DNA from: Thermithiobacillus tepidarius DSM 3134
GTDB lineage: Bacteria; Pseudomonadota; Gammaproteobacteria; Acidithiobacillales; Thermithiobacillaceae
Length of the DNA stretch: 64,000 nucleotides
Direction: 5' to 3'
Assembly (NCBI RefSeq): GCF_000423825.1
Contig: NZ_AUIS01000010.1
Span: forward strand, 1-64,000
Shown here: positions 27,695 through 37,538 of the stretch, piece after piece
Layout: every line of letters begins with the position of its first letter
Numbering within the stretch: position 1 is the first letter of the stretch
Program-made: the position numbers and the translations under genes
Notes under the pieces: model-generated
What the model was told of the DNA's origin: nothing
The model's database searches: none
The model's input: only the letters and a program-made list of their open reading frames with translations

Positions 27695-29713
27695 CTACCC
27701 ACCAAGCACCTGCCCCACCTCCCGAATCTCCGGCGAACACACCATGTCCTGGCAGACCCACGCCCCCACCGGACTGCCCTTGGGCTTGTCCAGGGCCGGG
27801 GGCAGGCCGGCCAGGTCGTTGGGCAGGGCCAGCACGTAGTCGGCGGGCGCCCAGTGCCGGCGCAGGGCGTCGCGCCAGGCGGGCAGCGCGTCGCGCTCGC
27901 CGCGCAGGAGGATGATGCGCGGCGGGTGCAGGTATTCGTCCAGGGCCAGCAGGAGGCTCATGGCGGCGGCCGGGTAGCGGGCCAGGGTGGCGTGGAAGGC
28001 CTGCAGGGTGCGCTCGGCGGCGCGCAGGTAGCGCGTTTCGCCCAGCAGGTGGCCGAGCCGCTGCAGGGCGAAGGCGGCCACGCCGTTGCCGGCGGGCATG
28101 GCGCTGTCGTGGGCGGGCTTGGGCCGGGAGATCAGCTTTTCATGACCATGGCCGGTGAAGAAGAAACCGCCCGCGGCCGTGTCCTCGAATTCGGCCAGCA
28201 GCACCTCCGCCAGCTCCTGGGCGAAGGCCAGGTCGCCGGCGCGGTAGTCGGCCTGCAGGAGGTCCAGCAGGGCATCGAGCAGGAAGGCGTAGTCGTCCAG
28301 GTAGGCATTGAGATGCGCCTGGCCGTCGGTGCAGGCGGCCAGCAGGCGCCCGCCCTGCCACAGGTTGCCGCGAACGAAGTCCACCGTCTCCTGCGCCACC
28401 GCGATCCAGTCGGGCCGCTCCAGGACGGCGCCGGCGCGGGCGAGGCCCTGGATCATCAGGGCATTCCAGCTGGTCAGGATCTTGTTGTCGATGCCGGGAG
28501 CCGGGCGCTCGGCGCGGGCGGCGAAAAGCTTGGCGCGGGCGGAATCGAGCAGGCCGGCCGCCCGCGCCGGGTCCAGCCCCAGGGCGGCGGCGACGGCTTC
28601 CAGCGGCTGCGCCACGTGCAGATGCCAGTGGCTGTGCTCGAAGTTGGGCGCCTGGTCGAGGCCGTAGTGGCGCGCCAGGACCCGGTACTCGTCGTCGCTC
28701 AGCCGCGCCTGCGCCATGTGCGGCTGCCACACGTAGAAGGCCCCCTCCCCGCCCTCGGCATCGGCGTCCAGGGCGGCGTAGAAGCCGCCCGCCGGCGCGC
28801 GCATCTCGCGCAGGACCCAGTCGACGGTCTCGGTGATCACCCGCTCGAAGCGCGCGTCGGCGCAGGCCCGATAGGCGTCGCTGTAGACGCTCAGCAGCAG
28901 GCCATTGTCGTAGAGCATCTTCTCGAAATGGGGAATCAGCCATTCGGCGTCCACGCTGTAGCGGTAGAAGCCGCCGCCCAACTGATCGTAGAGGCCGCCG
29001 TCGGCCATCTTGCGCAGGGAAAGGCAGGCCATGCGGCGGGCTTCGGCGTCATCGTGCTCGGCCGCGTAGCGCAACAGGAAGCTCAGATCGCTGGGATGGG
29101 GAAACTTGGGCGCGCCGCCGAAGCCGCCATGCACCGGGTCGAAGCTGTCGCCGAGCTGCCGGCGCGCGAATTCCAGTGGCGCGGCGTTCAGCGCCCCCGC
29201 CGCGCCGCCCTCGCCATGGCGCAGGGCATCGAGCAGGGAGGCATTCTGCTTGGCGATCTCGTCCGGGTGCTCGCGATAGAACTGGGCGACCCGCTCCAGC
29301 AGGCCGGCGAAGCCGGGCAGGTTGTAGCGGGCCGTCTTGGGGAAATAGGTGCCGCCGAAGAAAGGCACCTGGTCGGGGGTCAGGAACATGGTCAGCGGCC
29401 AGCCGCCGCTGCGCTGGGTGAGCATGGCGTGGGCGGCCTGGTAGATCTGGTCGAGGTCGGGACGCTCCTCGCGGTCCACCTTGATGTTGACGAAGTGCCG
29501 GTTCATCAGGGCGGCGATGTCCGGGTCCTCGAAGGATTCGTGGGCCATGACGTGGCACCAGTGACAGGCCGAGTAGCCGACGGACAGCAGGATGGGCTTG
29601 TTTTCCCGGCGGGCGCGGGCCAGGGCCTCCTCGCCCCAGGGATACCAGTCCACCGGATTGTCCGCGTGCTGCTTGAGATAGGGACTGGTCTCGTTGGCAA
29701 GGCGGTTGGGCAT
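27695..29713 (-). CDS. Thioredoxin-domain protein, DUF255/YyaL (SSP411) family
   Basis: The 672-residue protein starts [20 protein letters not shown]. It has a thioredoxin-like domain with [19 protein letters not shown] (redox CHWC) and FGGTYFP. A long (alpha/alpha)6-barrel-like domain follows, with similarity to glycosyl hydrolase/epimerase folds ([31 protein letters not shown]). The family is universally conserved but its substrate is not established. It is last in a minus-strand group with the hypothetical gene at 29774 and yjbQ. Confidence 0.9.
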   Translation of the reverse strand: MPNRLANETSPYLKQHADNPVDWYPWGEEALARARRENKPILLSVGYSACHWCHVMAHESFEDPDIAALMNRHFVNIKVDREERPDLDQIYQAAHAMLTQRSGGWPLTMFLTPDQVPFFGGTYFPKTARYNLPGFAGLLERVAQFYREHPDEIAKQNASLLDALRHGEGGAAGALNAAPLEFARRQLGDSFDPVHGGFGGAPKFPHPSDLSFLLRYAAEHDDAEARRMACLSLRKMADGGLYDQLGGGFYRYSVDAEWLIPHFEKMLYDNGLLLSVYSDAYRACADARFERVITETVDWVLREMRAPAGGFYAALDADAEGGEGAFYVWQPHMAQARLSDDEYRVLARHYGLDQAPNFEHSHWHLHVAQPLEAVAAALGLDPARAAGLLDSARAKLFAARAERPAPGIDNKILTSWNALMIQGLARAGAVLERPDWIAVAQETVDFVRGNLWQGGRLLAACTDGQAHLNAYLDDYAFLLDALLDLLQADYRAGDLAFAQELAEVLLAEFEDTAAGGFFFTGHGHEKLISRPKPAHDSAMPAGNGVAAFALQRLGHLLGETRYLRAAERTLQAFHATLARYPAAAMSLLLALDEYLHPPRIILLRGERDALPAWRDALRRHWAPADYVLALPNDLAGLPPALDKPKGSPVGAWVCQDMVCSPEIREVGQVLGG

Positions 29714-29773
29714 GGTCTCCCCCTGTCGGTCGGCGGATATGCTGTTTGGACCGACGGACGCGGTCGGGGTTTC

Positions 29774-30202
29774 TCAGCCGAACATCCGGCGCCACCAGCG
29801 CTTGCGTCCCTCGGGCACGATGTGGGTGGCGCCCAGGTCCTCGGGCGGGATGCGGCTCAGCACCCAGCCGGGCAGGATGCGCTCGCCGCTGCTGCCGCAG
29901 GAGGCGCCGAGATTGTTGGGGTCGTAGACCTTGACCATGGCGGGCTGCTGGAGGTCGTCGGCGTAGACGATGCCGAGATAGTCCTCGTCGTGATCGCGGC
30001 GCAGCAGCGCGTCGATCTCGCCGACCAGACGGCGGAAATCCTCGGCGGCCAGCGGCGCCGCGGGCACCGCCTCGCCCACATGGTAGGCGTACCATTGGCC
30101 GTCGCTCTGCGCCCGCAGGACTTCCGCGAAGGCGTCCCACTGGGGCCAGCGCAGGATGTTCTTGAACACGCCGCGGTTGAATTTCTCGGTGAACTCGCCC
30201 AT
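29774..30202 (-). CDS. Conserved hypothetical protein, 142 residues
   Basis: I do not recognise the family. The protein is soluble, acidic in the middle (LLRRDHDEDYLG) and basic at the end (GRKRWWRRMFG). It contains VKVYDPNNLGASCGSSGERILPGW and no signal peptide or membrane segment. It lies 60 bases upstream of the thioredoxin-domain gene and 16 bases after yjbQ in the same direction, so it is probably co-transcribed with them. It is well supported as a gene by its fit with neighbours and full start-to-stop coding character. Confidence 0.75.
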   Translation of the reverse strand: MGEFTEKFNRGVFKNILRWPQWDAFAEVLRAQSDGQWYAYHVGEAVPAAPLAAEDFRRLVGEIDALLRRDHDEDYLGIVYADDLQQPAMVKVYDPNNLGASCGSSGERILPGWVLSRIPPEDLGATHIVPEGRKRWWRRMFG

Positions 30203-30218
30203 TGCCGTCTCCTTGGTC

Positions 30219-30638
30219 TCACTCGCCCATCCAGTGTAGCACGACGTGGCGCTGCTGCGGCGCGCGGCGGTGCTCGTAGAGATAGAGGCCCTGCCAGGTG
30301 CCGAGCAGCATGCGCCCCTGCTCCACCGGGATGCTGAGCTGGGCCTGGGTCAGCGCCGTGCGCACGTGGGCCGGCATGTCGTCGGGCCCCTCCAGCACGT
30401 GCTCGAAGAGCGGATCGCCATCCGGCACCAGGCGCGCGAAAAAGCGCTCCAGATCCGCCTGCACGTCGGGATCGTAGTTCTCCTGAATGAGCAGGCTGGC
30501 GGAGGTATGGCGGCTGAAGATGGTGAGCAGGCCCGTGCCGGCGCCCTCGCGGCGCAGCCAGTCGGCCGCGGCGTCGGTGAAGGCATGCATGCCGCGGCCG
30601 CGGGTGGGCAGATGGAGGTGATGGAGCAACTGACGCAT
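30219..30638 (-). CDS. yjbQ: YjbQ family protein (secondary thiamine-phosphate synthase-like)
   Basis: The 139-residue protein has the UPF0047 signature FSRHTSASLLIQENYDPDV and EGPDDMPAHVRTAL, and ends GTWQGLYLYEHR. E. coli YjbQ has weak thiamine-phosphate synthase activity; the physiological role remains uncertain. Size and motifs are normal for the family. It is divergent from orn, with 69 bases between. Confidence 0.9.
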   Translation of the reverse strand: MRQLLHHLHLPTRGRGMHAFTDAAADWLRREGAGTGLLTIFSRHTSASLLIQENYDPDVQADLERFFARLVPDGDPLFEHVLEGPDDMPAHVRTALTQAQLSIPVEQGRMLLGTWQGLYLYEHRRAPQQRHVVLHWMGE

Positions 30639-30707
30639 CGCTGGATTCCGTGGCGCGTTGAAAATCGGTTACTCTAGCGAAAACCATCAGCGCAGGAAAT
30701 CCGCCCC

Positions 30708-31250
30708 ATGATCCCCAATCCCAATCACCTCGTCTGGATCGACCTGGAGATGACCGGCCTGGATCCCGACCAGGACCGCATCATCGAAGTGGCCACCCTG
30801 ATCACCGACGCGGCCCTCGAACTGATCGCCGAGGGTCCCGTCATCGCCGTCCACCAGCCCGAGTCCGTGCTGGCCCGCATGGACGACTGGAACGTGCGCA
30901 CCCATGGCGAATCGGGCCTGACCGGGCGCGTGCGCCGTTCCACCATCGACGAGGCCGAGGCCGAGCGCCTGACCATGGAGTTCCTGAGCCGCTACGTCCC
31001 GGCCGGCGCCTCGCCCATGTGCGGCAACTCCATCTGCCAGGACCGCCGCTTCCTCGCCCGCCACATGCCCAAGCTGGAGGGTTTCTTCCATTACCGCAAC
31101 CTGGACGTGAGCACGCTCAAGGAGCTGGCCGCGCGCTGGTATCCGAAGCTGCCCAAGTTTCCCAAGCAGCAGAGCCATCAGGCCCTGGACGACATCCGCG
31201 AGTCGCTGGGGGAGCTGCGCTACTACCGGGATAAGCTCTTCGTCGGCTGA
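30708..31250 (+). CDS. orn: Oligoribonuclease
   Basis: Orn degrades 2-5 nucleotide RNAs, including pGpG from cyclic di-GMP breakdown. That links it functionally to the HD-GYP protein RpfG at the left edge. The 180-residue DEDDh exonuclease has Exo[11 protein letters not shown], Exo[13 protein letters not shown] and Exo[13 protein letters not shown] with the catalytic His-Asp. It is full length. Confidence 0.96.
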   Translation: MIPNPNHLVWIDLEMTGLDPDQDRIIEVATLITDAALELIAEGPVIAVHQPESVLARMDDWNVRTHGESGLTGRVRRSTIDEAEAERLTMEFLSRYVPAGASPMCGNSICQDRRFLARHMPKLEGFFHYRNLDVSTLKELAARWYPKLPKFPKQQSHQALDDIRESLGELRYYRDKLFVG

Positions 31251-31289
31251 CGGGCCGTGCCTGTGCCGAGGACCGCGGGAGACGATGGC

Positions 31290-31739
31290 CTAGCGGCTCG
31301 ACCGGGCGAGCCAGCGGTCCAGTTGGTTGGCGAAGGCTTGGCGGTCGCTTTGGCTGAATGCGGCCGGACCGCCCGTGTTCACGCCGCTGCCGCGCAGCTC
31401 GTCCATGAAATTGCGCAGGCTCAGGCGCTCCCGGATGTTGTCCGGCGTGTAGAACTCCCCGCGCGGACTCAGCGCATGCCCGCCCCGTTCGATCACCGCG
31501 GCGGCCAGGGGAATGTCCGCGGTTACCACCAAGTCGCCGGGCTGCACCCGCTTGGCGATTTCGTTGTCCGCCACATCGAAGCCGCCGGACACCTGGATGG
31601 TCTTGATGTAGCGCGACGGGGGCGTGCGCAGCGGCTGGTTGGCCACCAGCGTCAGCGGCACCGGCATCCGCTCGGCGGCGCGAAACAGGATCTCCTTGAT
31701 GGCCCCGGGGCAGGCGTCCGCATCGACCCAGATCTGCAT
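31290..31739 (-). CDS. yaiI: YaiI/YqxD family protein (DUF188)
   Basis: The 149-residue protein starts [20 protein letters not shown] with the family's VDADACP motif. It contains [16 protein letters not shown] and [24 protein letters not shown]. It has a PIN-like Asp-rich fold by family assignment; activity is unproven. I chose the ATG at 31739. It starts 14 bases after the flavoprotein gene and probably shares its transcript. Confidence 0.9.
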   Translation of the reverse strand: MQIWVDADACPGAIKEILFRAAERMPVPLTLVANQPLRTPPSRYIKTIQVSGGFDVADNEIAKRVQPGDLVVTADIPLAAAVIERGGHALSPRGEFYTPDNIRERLSLRNFMDELRGSGVNTGGPAAFSQSDRQAFANQLDRWLARSSR

Positions 31740-31753
31740 GAGTTGCACCCCCT

Positions 31754-32926
31754 TTACACGAACTGCCCGGCCGCGTAGCCGGACGCCCAGGCCCACTGGA
31801 AATTGAAGCCGCCCAGTTGCCCGGTGACGTCCACGACCTCACCGATGAAATACAGCCCCGGCACCCGCTTGGCCTCCAGCGTCTTGGAGGACAGCTCGCG
31901 GGTGTCCACGCCGCCCAAGGTCACCTCGGCCTTCTTGTAGCCCGCCGTTCCGCTGGGCCGCACCGGCCAGTCGTGCAGGCGCGCGGCGATGGCCTCGAGC
32001 GCGCCCTCGCCGTACTGGCGCAGGGGCTGGGCCGAGGCGTAGGCCGCGCACCAGGCCTGGGCGAAGCGTTTGGGCAGATGCTGGCCGAGCAGATTCGGCA
32101 ACAGAGTCTGGCTGTGCCGATGGGCCAGCAGCAGCGCCTCGGCGTCGTGGTCGGGCAGCAGGTCGATGTGGATGGCATCGCCCGGCCGCCAATAGGAGGA
32201 AATCTGCAGGATGGCCGGCCCGCTCAGGCCGCGATGGGTGATGAGCAGGTTCTCGCGAAAGCGCGCGCCGTTGCAGCTGACCGCCGCATCCACGGCGACG
32301 CCGGGCACGTCGGCGAAGGCAGTCAGCTCTTCCGGGGCGAAGGTGAGCGGCACCAGAGCCGGACGCACGGGCGTGACATGGAGCCCGAACTGCTCGGCGA
32401 TGCGGTAGCCGAAGGGACTGGCGCCGATCTGCGGGATGGACAGGCCGCCGGTGGCGATCACCAGCGACTGCGCCGTCACCGCGCCGCGGTCCGTGTCCAG
32501 CTCGAAGCGCGCCGTCCGGCGCACCTGCCTGACTTGGCAGGGCATCCAGCGCACGACGCCCACGGCCTCGCACTCGCGCCGCAGCAGATCGATGATCTGC
32601 TGCGCGCTGCCGTCGCAAAAGAGCTGGCCGAGCTTCTTTTCGTGATAGCGGATGCCGTGCTTTTCCACCAGGGCGATGAAGTCCTGCGGCGTGAAGCGCG
32701 CCAGCGCCGAACGGCAGAAGTGCGGGTTCTGGGAAAGGTAGTTTTCCGGTCTGGCGTGCAGATTGGTGAAATTGCAGCGCCCGCCGCCGGAGATGCGGAT
32801 CTTCTCCGCCAGCTTGGCCGCATGGTCGATGAGCAGCACCGAGCGCCCGCGCTTGCCGGCCGCGATGGCGCACATCATGCCCGCCGCGCCGCTGCCGATG
32901 ATGACTACATCCTTTGCTGATTCCAT
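31754..32926 (-). CDS. HI0933/YhiN family FAD-dependent oxidoreductase
   Basis: The 390-residue flavoprotein has an N-terminal Rossmann motif [20 protein letters not shown], the family signature [14 protein letters not shown] and a C-terminal FAD-contact [27 protein letters not shown]. The family is widespread; its substrate and redox partner are unknown. It heads a two-gene minus-strand unit with yaiI. Confidence 0.88.
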   Translation of the reverse strand: MESAKDVVIIGSGAAGMMCAIAAGKRGRSVLLIDHAAKLAEKIRISGGGRCNFTNLHARPENYLSQNPHFCRSALARFTPQDFIALVEKHGIRYHEKKLGQLFCDGSAQQIIDLLRRECEAVGVVRWMPCQVRQVRRTARFELDTDRGAVTAQSLVIATGGLSIPQIGASPFGYRIAEQFGLHVTPVRPALVPLTFAPEELTAFADVPGVAVDAAVSCNGARFRENLLITHRGLSGPAILQISSYWRPGDAIHIDLLPDHDAEALLLAHRHSQTLLPNLLGQHLPKRFAQAWCAAYASAQPLRQYGEGALEAIAARLHDWPVRPSGTAGYKKAEVTLGGVDTRELSSKTLEAKRVPGLYFIGEVVDVTGQLGGFNFQWAWASGYAAGQFV

Positions 32927-33020
32927 GTGCCGCCCGGCTGCGACGCCGGCTTCCCCGCTCGATCGAAAGCGCGATTATCGCCGGAATCGGCCCCCCGGTC
33001 ACCCGCTGGCGACGAGCGGC

Positions 33021-34550
33021 TCAGCTCAGGGTGAAGCAGAACATCGCGCCTCCGCCGACCGCCCCTTCGGCCCAGATGTGCCCGCCATGGCGGGCGACGA
33101 TGCGCTGCGCGATGGCCAGACCGATGCCGGTGCCCTCGAATTCGGTGATGCCGTGCAGGCGCTGGAAGGGCTGGAAGAGCTTGCCGGCGTAGACCATGTC
33201 GAAGCCGGCGCCGTTGTCGCGGATGCAGTAGGCGCGCTTGCCGTCGGCCTCCGTTGCGATGAATTCGATGCGCGTTTGGTCGACCTTGCGGGTGAACTTC
33301 CAGGCATTGCCCAGCAGCTGTTCCAGAAGCACCTTCAGCAAGCGCGCGTCGCCATAGGCGGTCACGTGCGGCGCGACGATGAACTCCACCTGCCGCTCGG
33401 GCTGCGCGGCATACAGATTTTCGGCCACCTGCCAGGCGATCTCGCTCAGATTCACCTGCTCCCGCTGCATCTCGCTGCGCGTCACCCGCGACAGGTGCAG
33501 CAGGTCGTCGATCAGTTGCGCCATGCGCTGGCTGGCGGTGCGTACCCGATCGAGGTGCTTGCGCCCCTCCTCGTCGAGGGTATGGAAATAGTCCTCCAAC
33601 AGGGCGTGACTGAAGCCGTCGATGGCGCGCAGCGGCGCGCGCAGATCATGCGATACCGAATAGCTGAACGCCTCCAGCTCGCGGCTGATGGCCAGCAGCT
33701 CCGTCGTCCGTTGCGCCAGCTGCTGCTCCAGCTCCGCGTTGAGCTGCTCCATCCGGTCTGCCATCAGCTTGCGCTCGGTCAAATCCCGCAGGATCTTGAC
33801 GAAGAAGCGCAGGTTGCCCGCCTCGTCGCGCACGGACCGCAAGGCGCCGCTGGCCCAGAAGCGGCTGCCGTCCTTGCGCAGATGCCAGCGCTCGTCCTCG
33901 GCCCGCCCTTCCGTGATGGCTCTGCCCAGCTCCGCTTCCGGCATCCCGCGCTCCCGATCCTCGGGAGTGAAGATGAGCGCAGCGGGCAGGCCGACGACCT
34001 CGTCCTCCCGATAGCCGAAAATGCGCTCGGCGCCATGGCTCCAGCGGGTGACATGTCCCTCGGTATCAATGAAGATGAAGGCGAAATCCGTCACATTGGC
34101 GAGCATGAGCAAGAATTTTTCCTGCTCCGCCCGGATCGCCTCCGGGTGCTCGTCCCCGTCGAGGCGCCAGCCCATGCCCATGATCCTGGCCGGCCGGCCG
34201 CGCCCATCGACCACGGGCCACATTTCATGGCGCATCCATACGTAATTGCCGTTTTGATGGCAAATACGCAAATCGAGGCTGATTCGCCCTTTTTCCAGCA
34301 AGTTGGAGCGCGCTTCCAGGAATGCCTGCCGGTCATCGGGATGCACGCGCTGCAGGCACCAATCCGGAGAGCCCATCGCCTCTTCGGCGGCAAATCCCAG
34401 AATCGAGACTACATTTTCACTGATCCAGAGCGGCGTGGTAGCGGCGAGATCGAACGGGAGCAAATAAAGCACGGCGGAGCTGGCATTGATGACACTCTCG
34501 ATTTCTTTCCGGCCCGGCCGTCTGGATGAGGAACTTGCCAAGTTCACCAT
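33021..34550 (-). CDS. PAS/PAC sensor histidine kinase, cytoplasmic, orphan
   Basis: The 509-residue protein has two PAS domains: about residues 15-130 (PAS_3 type, with VHPDDRQAFLEA) and about 150-265 (AERIFGYREDEVVG, SRFWASGALRSVRDEAG). A coiled linker leads to a HisKA domain with SYSVSHDLRAPLRAIDG, phospho-acceptor His301. The ATPase has DNGAGFDM and FEGTGIGLAIAQRIVARHGG. This is the phytochrome-kinase-like subgroup. There are no membrane segments and no receiver nearby, so the partner regulator is elsewhere. The PAS sensors lack an obvious haem or flavin motif that I could identify. Confidence 0.9.
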   Translation of the reverse strand: MVNLASSSSRRPGRKEIESVINASSAVLYLLPFDLAATTPLWISENVVSILGFAAEEAMGSPDWCLQRVHPDDRQAFLEARSNLLEKGRISLDLRICHQNGNYVWMRHEMWPVVDGRGRPARIMGMGWRLDGDEHPEAIRAEQEKFLLMLANVTDFAFIFIDTEGHVTRWSHGAERIFGYREDEVVGLPAALIFTPEDRERGMPEAELGRAITEGRAEDERWHLRKDGSRFWASGALRSVRDEAGNLRFFVKILRDLTERKLMADRMEQLNAELEQQLAQRTTELLAISRELEAFSYSVSHDLRAPLRAIDGFSHALLEDYFHTLDEEGRKHLDRVRTASQRMAQLIDDLLHLSRVTRSEMQREQVNLSEIAWQVAENLYAAQPERQVEFIVAPHVTAYGDARLLKVLLEQLLGNAWKFTRKVDQTRIEFIATEADGKRAYCIRDNGAGFDMVYAGKLFQPFQRLHGITEFEGTGIGLAIAQRIVARHGGHIWAEGAVGGGAMFCFTLS

Positions 34551-34769
34551 GAGTTTTCGCCAGCTTGTCCAGCATTGTCAATGATGTATTTTATACCCAC
34601 GCATAATGATTATCACTCGACTTTGGTCGCAAAGCACGCGGCGCGCCAGCCCCCGGCTTGGGCATAAGCTTGGCAAATCGGGCTTGAGGCTGATAAAGCG
34701 GCACCCGCTGCAATCCGGCGCCATTCACTCCGATTTTTGCCTTCGGGCTGGCCTGCCATGGGGCGGGCG

Positions 34770-34797
34770 AAAAAAAGCGCGGGTTTGGGGCCCGCGC
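34770..34797 (-). terminator. Rho-independent terminator after the tsdBA-like operon
   Basis: A 7-base-pair stem (GCGCGGG / CCCGCGC) with a 7-base loop is followed on the minus strand by seven T residues. It begins 27 bases after the stop codon of the cytochrome gene. The rest of the gap 34551-34824 shows nothing else. Confidence 0.9.
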
Positions 34798-34824
34798 CGG
34801 TGAAGCGGATGGCCAGCCGAAGCA

Positions 34825-35799
34825 TCAGCCTTTCTTGCGGGGCAGGATCGGCGCCTCGCCGTAGTAGCAGTTCTCGTCGTGATATTTCTTGTCCGTCTCG
34901 GCGAGATTGCCGGTGAAGCGCGGGTCCTGCGGGCGCGGCTGGCTGTTCATGTAGGCGGCCACGTCCCAGGCGTCCTGGTCGCTCAGGCTGCCGCCCTTGC
35001 CCAAGGGCATGTTGGCCTTGATGAAGCCGGCGGCGGTGTTGATGCGATGCATGCCGGCGCCCCAGTTGAAGGAGTCCGGCCCCCAGAGCGGCGGGAACAC
35101 GTATTTGCCGTTGCTGGCCTTCTGGCCCAGGCCGTTGGCACCGTGGCAAACGGCACAGTTGGCGGCGAAGACCTTGGCACCCCGCTCGGCGCTGGGCTCC
35201 TGCGCCGGCTTGTCCAACTCGGGATAGCCGCGCCCGGCCATCTTGGTGTCGCCCACCGGCGCGCCTTCGGCCATCCAGTAAGCGTAGGTGACCAGCGCCT
35301 TCATGACCTCGCTGTCGGCGGGCGGGGCCTTGCCGTTCATGCTGTACATGAAGCAGCCCTGGAGCCGCTCCTCGAAGCTGTTGACCTCGCCAGTCTTCTT
35401 GCGGAAGGCCGGATAGCTGACGTAGGCGGCCCACAGCGGTGCGGAGTTGGGCTGGCGTCCGTGGTCGATGTGGCAATTGGCGCAGTTCAGCCCGTTGCCG
35501 GCGAAGCCTTTGGCGTACGTGGGCGTATCCGTGAAGATCAGCTCGCCTTGGCGCACCAGCTTGCCGAACTCGTTGTCCGGGATCTTCTCGGGCGGATTGA
35601 AGTAGGTGAGCGCCTTGCCGCCGGACTGGGCGGCGGGCGTGGGCGGCAGCCCGCGCGCGAGTTCGCCGGCGGGGGATTGGGTGGCCGCGGTCTGCGCCGC
35701 CGGCCGTGCCTGCTCCTCGCCGGGCTTTTCCTGGCAGCCGGCCAGGATCAGCGCGCTCCCCAGGAGCGCGAGCGCGGAAATAGCTCTCGGGTAATTCAT
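34825..35799 (-). CDS. tsdA: Dihaem cytochrome c of thiosulfate dehydrogenase (TsdA) type, lipoprotein form
   Basis: TsdA oxidises thiosulfate to tetrathionate (or the reverse). The 324-residue product has two CXXCH haem sites: CANCH (His110) and CAVCH (His219). Between them is RLQGCFMYSMNGKAPP, with Cys149 at the position of the unusual axial Cys ligand of TsdA. GLNCANCHIDHGR and MKALVTYAYWMAEGAPVG also fit TsdA. The signal sequence ends in lipobox ILAGC (Cys22), so it is probably membrane-anchored; characterised TsdA proteins that I recall are soluble. It follows a c4-like cytochrome gene after 39 bases. The direction of catalysis is not visible in the sequence. Confidence 0.8.
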   Translation of the reverse strand: MNYPRAISALALLGSALILAGCQEKPGEEQARPAAQTAATQSPAGELARGLPPTPAAQSGGKALTYFNPPEKIPDNEFGKLVRQGELIFTDTPTYAKGFAGNGLNCANCHIDHGRQPNSAPLWAAYVSYPAFRKKTGEVNSFEERLQGCFMYSMNGKAPPADSEVMKALVTYAYWMAEGAPVGDTKMAGRGYPELDKPAQEPSAERGAKVFAANCAVCHGANGLGQKASNGKYVFPPLWGPDSFNWGAGMHRINTAAGFIKANMPLGKGGSLSDQDAWDVAAYMNSQPRPQDPRFTGNLAETDKKYHDENCYYGEAPILPRKKG

Positions 35800-35838
35800 G
35801 GCTCACTCCCAAATAGTATTCAAACTCGCCGATCCTTG

Positions 35839-36510
35839 TTACTTGGCAGCGGGTTTCCCGGCCGTTGCCGGGCCCCCGGCGGGCAGCCCGGCGAAGTACG
35901 CAGCGACGGCCTGCATGTCCTCGGCGCTGAGCTTTTCGGCCACCGTCCGCATCAGGGCCACCGGATCGCTCTTGCGCGTGCCGTTCTTGTAGGCCTCGAG
36001 CTGGGCCTGGATATAGCTGGCGTGCTGTCCGGCAAGCATCGGGAAGTCGACCCCCACTCCCTCGCCGTTGGGGCCATGGCACTGGATGCACGCCGGCAGA
36101 TTCTTGTCGCGCCAGTGCCCCCTCGTGGCTAGCCGCTCCCCCCGCTGCAGCACTTCGGGAGACACTTGCGGCGCCGGCGGGACCGGGATTTTCTGCTGGG
36201 CAAAGTAAGTGGCCACGGCACGGGCCTCCTCGGGCGACAGCGCCTTGGCGATGGGCTCCATGGTGGGATTCTTGCGCGTGCCGTTCTTGAATGCCTCGAT
36301 CTGGGAGACCAAGTAATCGGCATTGATGCCCGCCAGCCGCGGGAAACCAGCCTGCGCCTGCCCGGCGCCGTTCGCCTGATGACAGCTGGCGCAGGCCGTG
36401 GCGCCGCGTCCATTGCCCTGAGTCACGAGCTGTTGCGCGTTCACTTGCGCCAGCGCTGGCGTGGACGCCACCACGCCGGCCACCAGAACCGCAGGGAGCC
36501 AATAACGCAT
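35839..36510 (-). CDS. Dihaem cytochrome c4-like protein, probable TsdB
   Basis: The 223-residue protein has a signal peptide ending in TPALA and two homologous haem c domains. The first has CASCHQANGAG and FPRLAGINADYLVSQIEAFKNG. The second has CIQCHGPNGEG and FPMLAGQHASYIQAQLEAYKNG. This repeat layout defines cytochrome c4. Placed directly upstream of the TsdA-like gene, it probably acts as its electron partner, as TsdB does in tsdBA operons. AAGGAG precedes the start at 36510. The long frame extending upstream is a shadow. Confidence 0.88.
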   Translation of the reverse strand: MRYWLPAVLVAGVVASTPALAQVNAQQLVTQGNGRGATACASCHQANGAGQAQAGFPRLAGINADYLVSQIEAFKNGTRKNPTMEPIAKALSPEEARAVATYFAQQKIPVPPAPQVSPEVLQRGERLATRGHWRDKNLPACIQCHGPNGEGVGVDFPMLAGQHASYIQAQLEAYKNGTRKSDPVALMRTVAEKLSAEDMQAVAAYFAGLPAGGPATAGKPAAK

Positions 36511-36749
36511 AAGCTGCTCCTTTTTTCTTTTAAAAACCTGGAATTTGTCGCGAACTGAAGAGTTTAAGCGCGCCACGCCGGCCACCCCAGAGGCTTTGGG
36601 CGGATGCCGCCCGCCGGCATCCGCCCCCGCGAGGTCCGCCACGGCCTCGGGGACGACCGGAAGTGATCGCGAGCAAGCTCGCTCCCGCATGCCCGGACGC
36701 GGCATCACGGCGCGCCAGCGGGCTTGCCCACGAGCCGCACAGCGGCCAC
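36511..36749. repeat. Intergenic region with a REP-like element
   Basis: The gap between the cytochrome c4-like gene and the dioxygenase gene contains one REP-family half at 36665-36688 (GATCGCGAGCAAGCTCGCTC) and a weaker related stretch near 36719-36735 (GCGGGCTTGCCCACGAGC). No gene or clear promoter was found. Confidence 0.65.
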
Positions 36750-37535
36750 TCAGGCAGCGCTTGCCTCCCCGCCGAAAACGTAGAGATCCATGGCCAGCGC
36801 GCCCTCGCTGATGCCGGCGTAGCGGCGCTGCACCCCGCCCCGCTCCCAGGCCGCACCCAAGGCAACGAAGAGCGGCAGCAGGTGCTCCTCGGTGGGATGG
36901 GCGCGCGCGGCGCCGGGGGCTTGGCGCCGATAGTCGAGCAGGCTGTCCAGATCGCGGGCCAGCAGGCGTTCGTGCATCCAGCCCTGGAAGGCGCGCACGT
37001 AGTCCGGTGCCGCCGCTTGGCCGGCGCCCCAGACGATGTCGGCCAAGTTGTGGGTGAGGCTGCCGGAGGCGAGGAGCAGGATGCCCGCCTCCCCCAGCCC
37101 GGCCAGGGCGCGGCCCAGCTCGAAGTGATGGCGCGGCCCCTGCTGCGGCTGCAAAGCCAGGGGCAGCACCGGAATGTCCGCCGCCGGATACATGGCCCGC
37201 AGCGGCACCCAGGCGCCGTGGTCCAGGCCGCGGGCCGGGTCCAGCTCGGCCCCAAGGCGTGCGGCCAGCCGTGCCGCCAACTCCGGATCGCCGGGCGGCG
37301 CGTAGCGCAGCGCGTGGAGAGCGGCCGGAAAGCCGCCGAAGTCGTGGATGGCGGCGGGCGCGTCGGCGGCGCCCAGGGCAGGGCGCGGGTGCAGCCAGTG
37401 GGCGGAAGCCACCAGGATGGCCCGCGGCCGCGGCAGCGCCGCCGCCAAGTCCCGCCAAGCGCCCACCGCCGGCCCGCCCTGCAGGGCCAGGGTGGGCGCG
37501 CCGTGGGACAGGAAGACGGCGGGCAGTCTGGCCAT
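36750..37535 (-). CDS. LigB-type extradiol dioxygenase (YgiD/DODA family)
   Basis: The 261-residue protein has the family's N-terminal FLSHGAPTLAL, ASAHWLHPRPALG and GLDHGAWVPLRAMYP. GSLTHNLADI and PTEEHLLPLFVALG follow. The conserved His residues in SHG, SAHW and DHG are those expected to bind the non-haem metal. E. coli YgiD has 4,5-DOPA extradiol dioxygenase activity; the natural substrate is unknown. It is last in the MarR-headed operon, three bases after a YceI gene, which hints at an aromatic or quinone substrate; that is inference. Confidence 0.88.
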   Translation of the reverse strand: MARLPAVFLSHGAPTLALQGGPAVGAWRDLAAALPRPRAILVASAHWLHPRPALGAADAPAAIHDFGGFPAALHALRYAPPGDPELAARLAARLGAELDPARGLDHGAWVPLRAMYPAADIPVLPLALQPQQGPRHHFELGRALAGLGEAGILLLASGSLTHNLADIVWGAGQAAAPDYVRAFQGWMHERLLARDLDSLLDYRRQAPGAARAHPTEEHLLPLFVALGAAWERGGVQRRYAGISEGALAMDLYVFGGEASAA

Positions 37536-37538
37536 GGC

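Noticed and set aside
27854-30337. 827-residue plus-strand open frame
   Set aside because: It is antisense to the DUF255 gene and its neighbours, which have clear family motifs.
30219-30638. Thiamine synthase as the firm function of YjbQ
   Set aside because: The activity reported for E. coli YjbQ is weak and its role is uncertain, so I kept only the family name.
36511-37458. Long N-terminal extension of the cytochrome c4-like gene
   Set aside because: The signal peptide and AAGGAG fix the start at 36510; upstream the frame is antisense to the dioxygenase gene.
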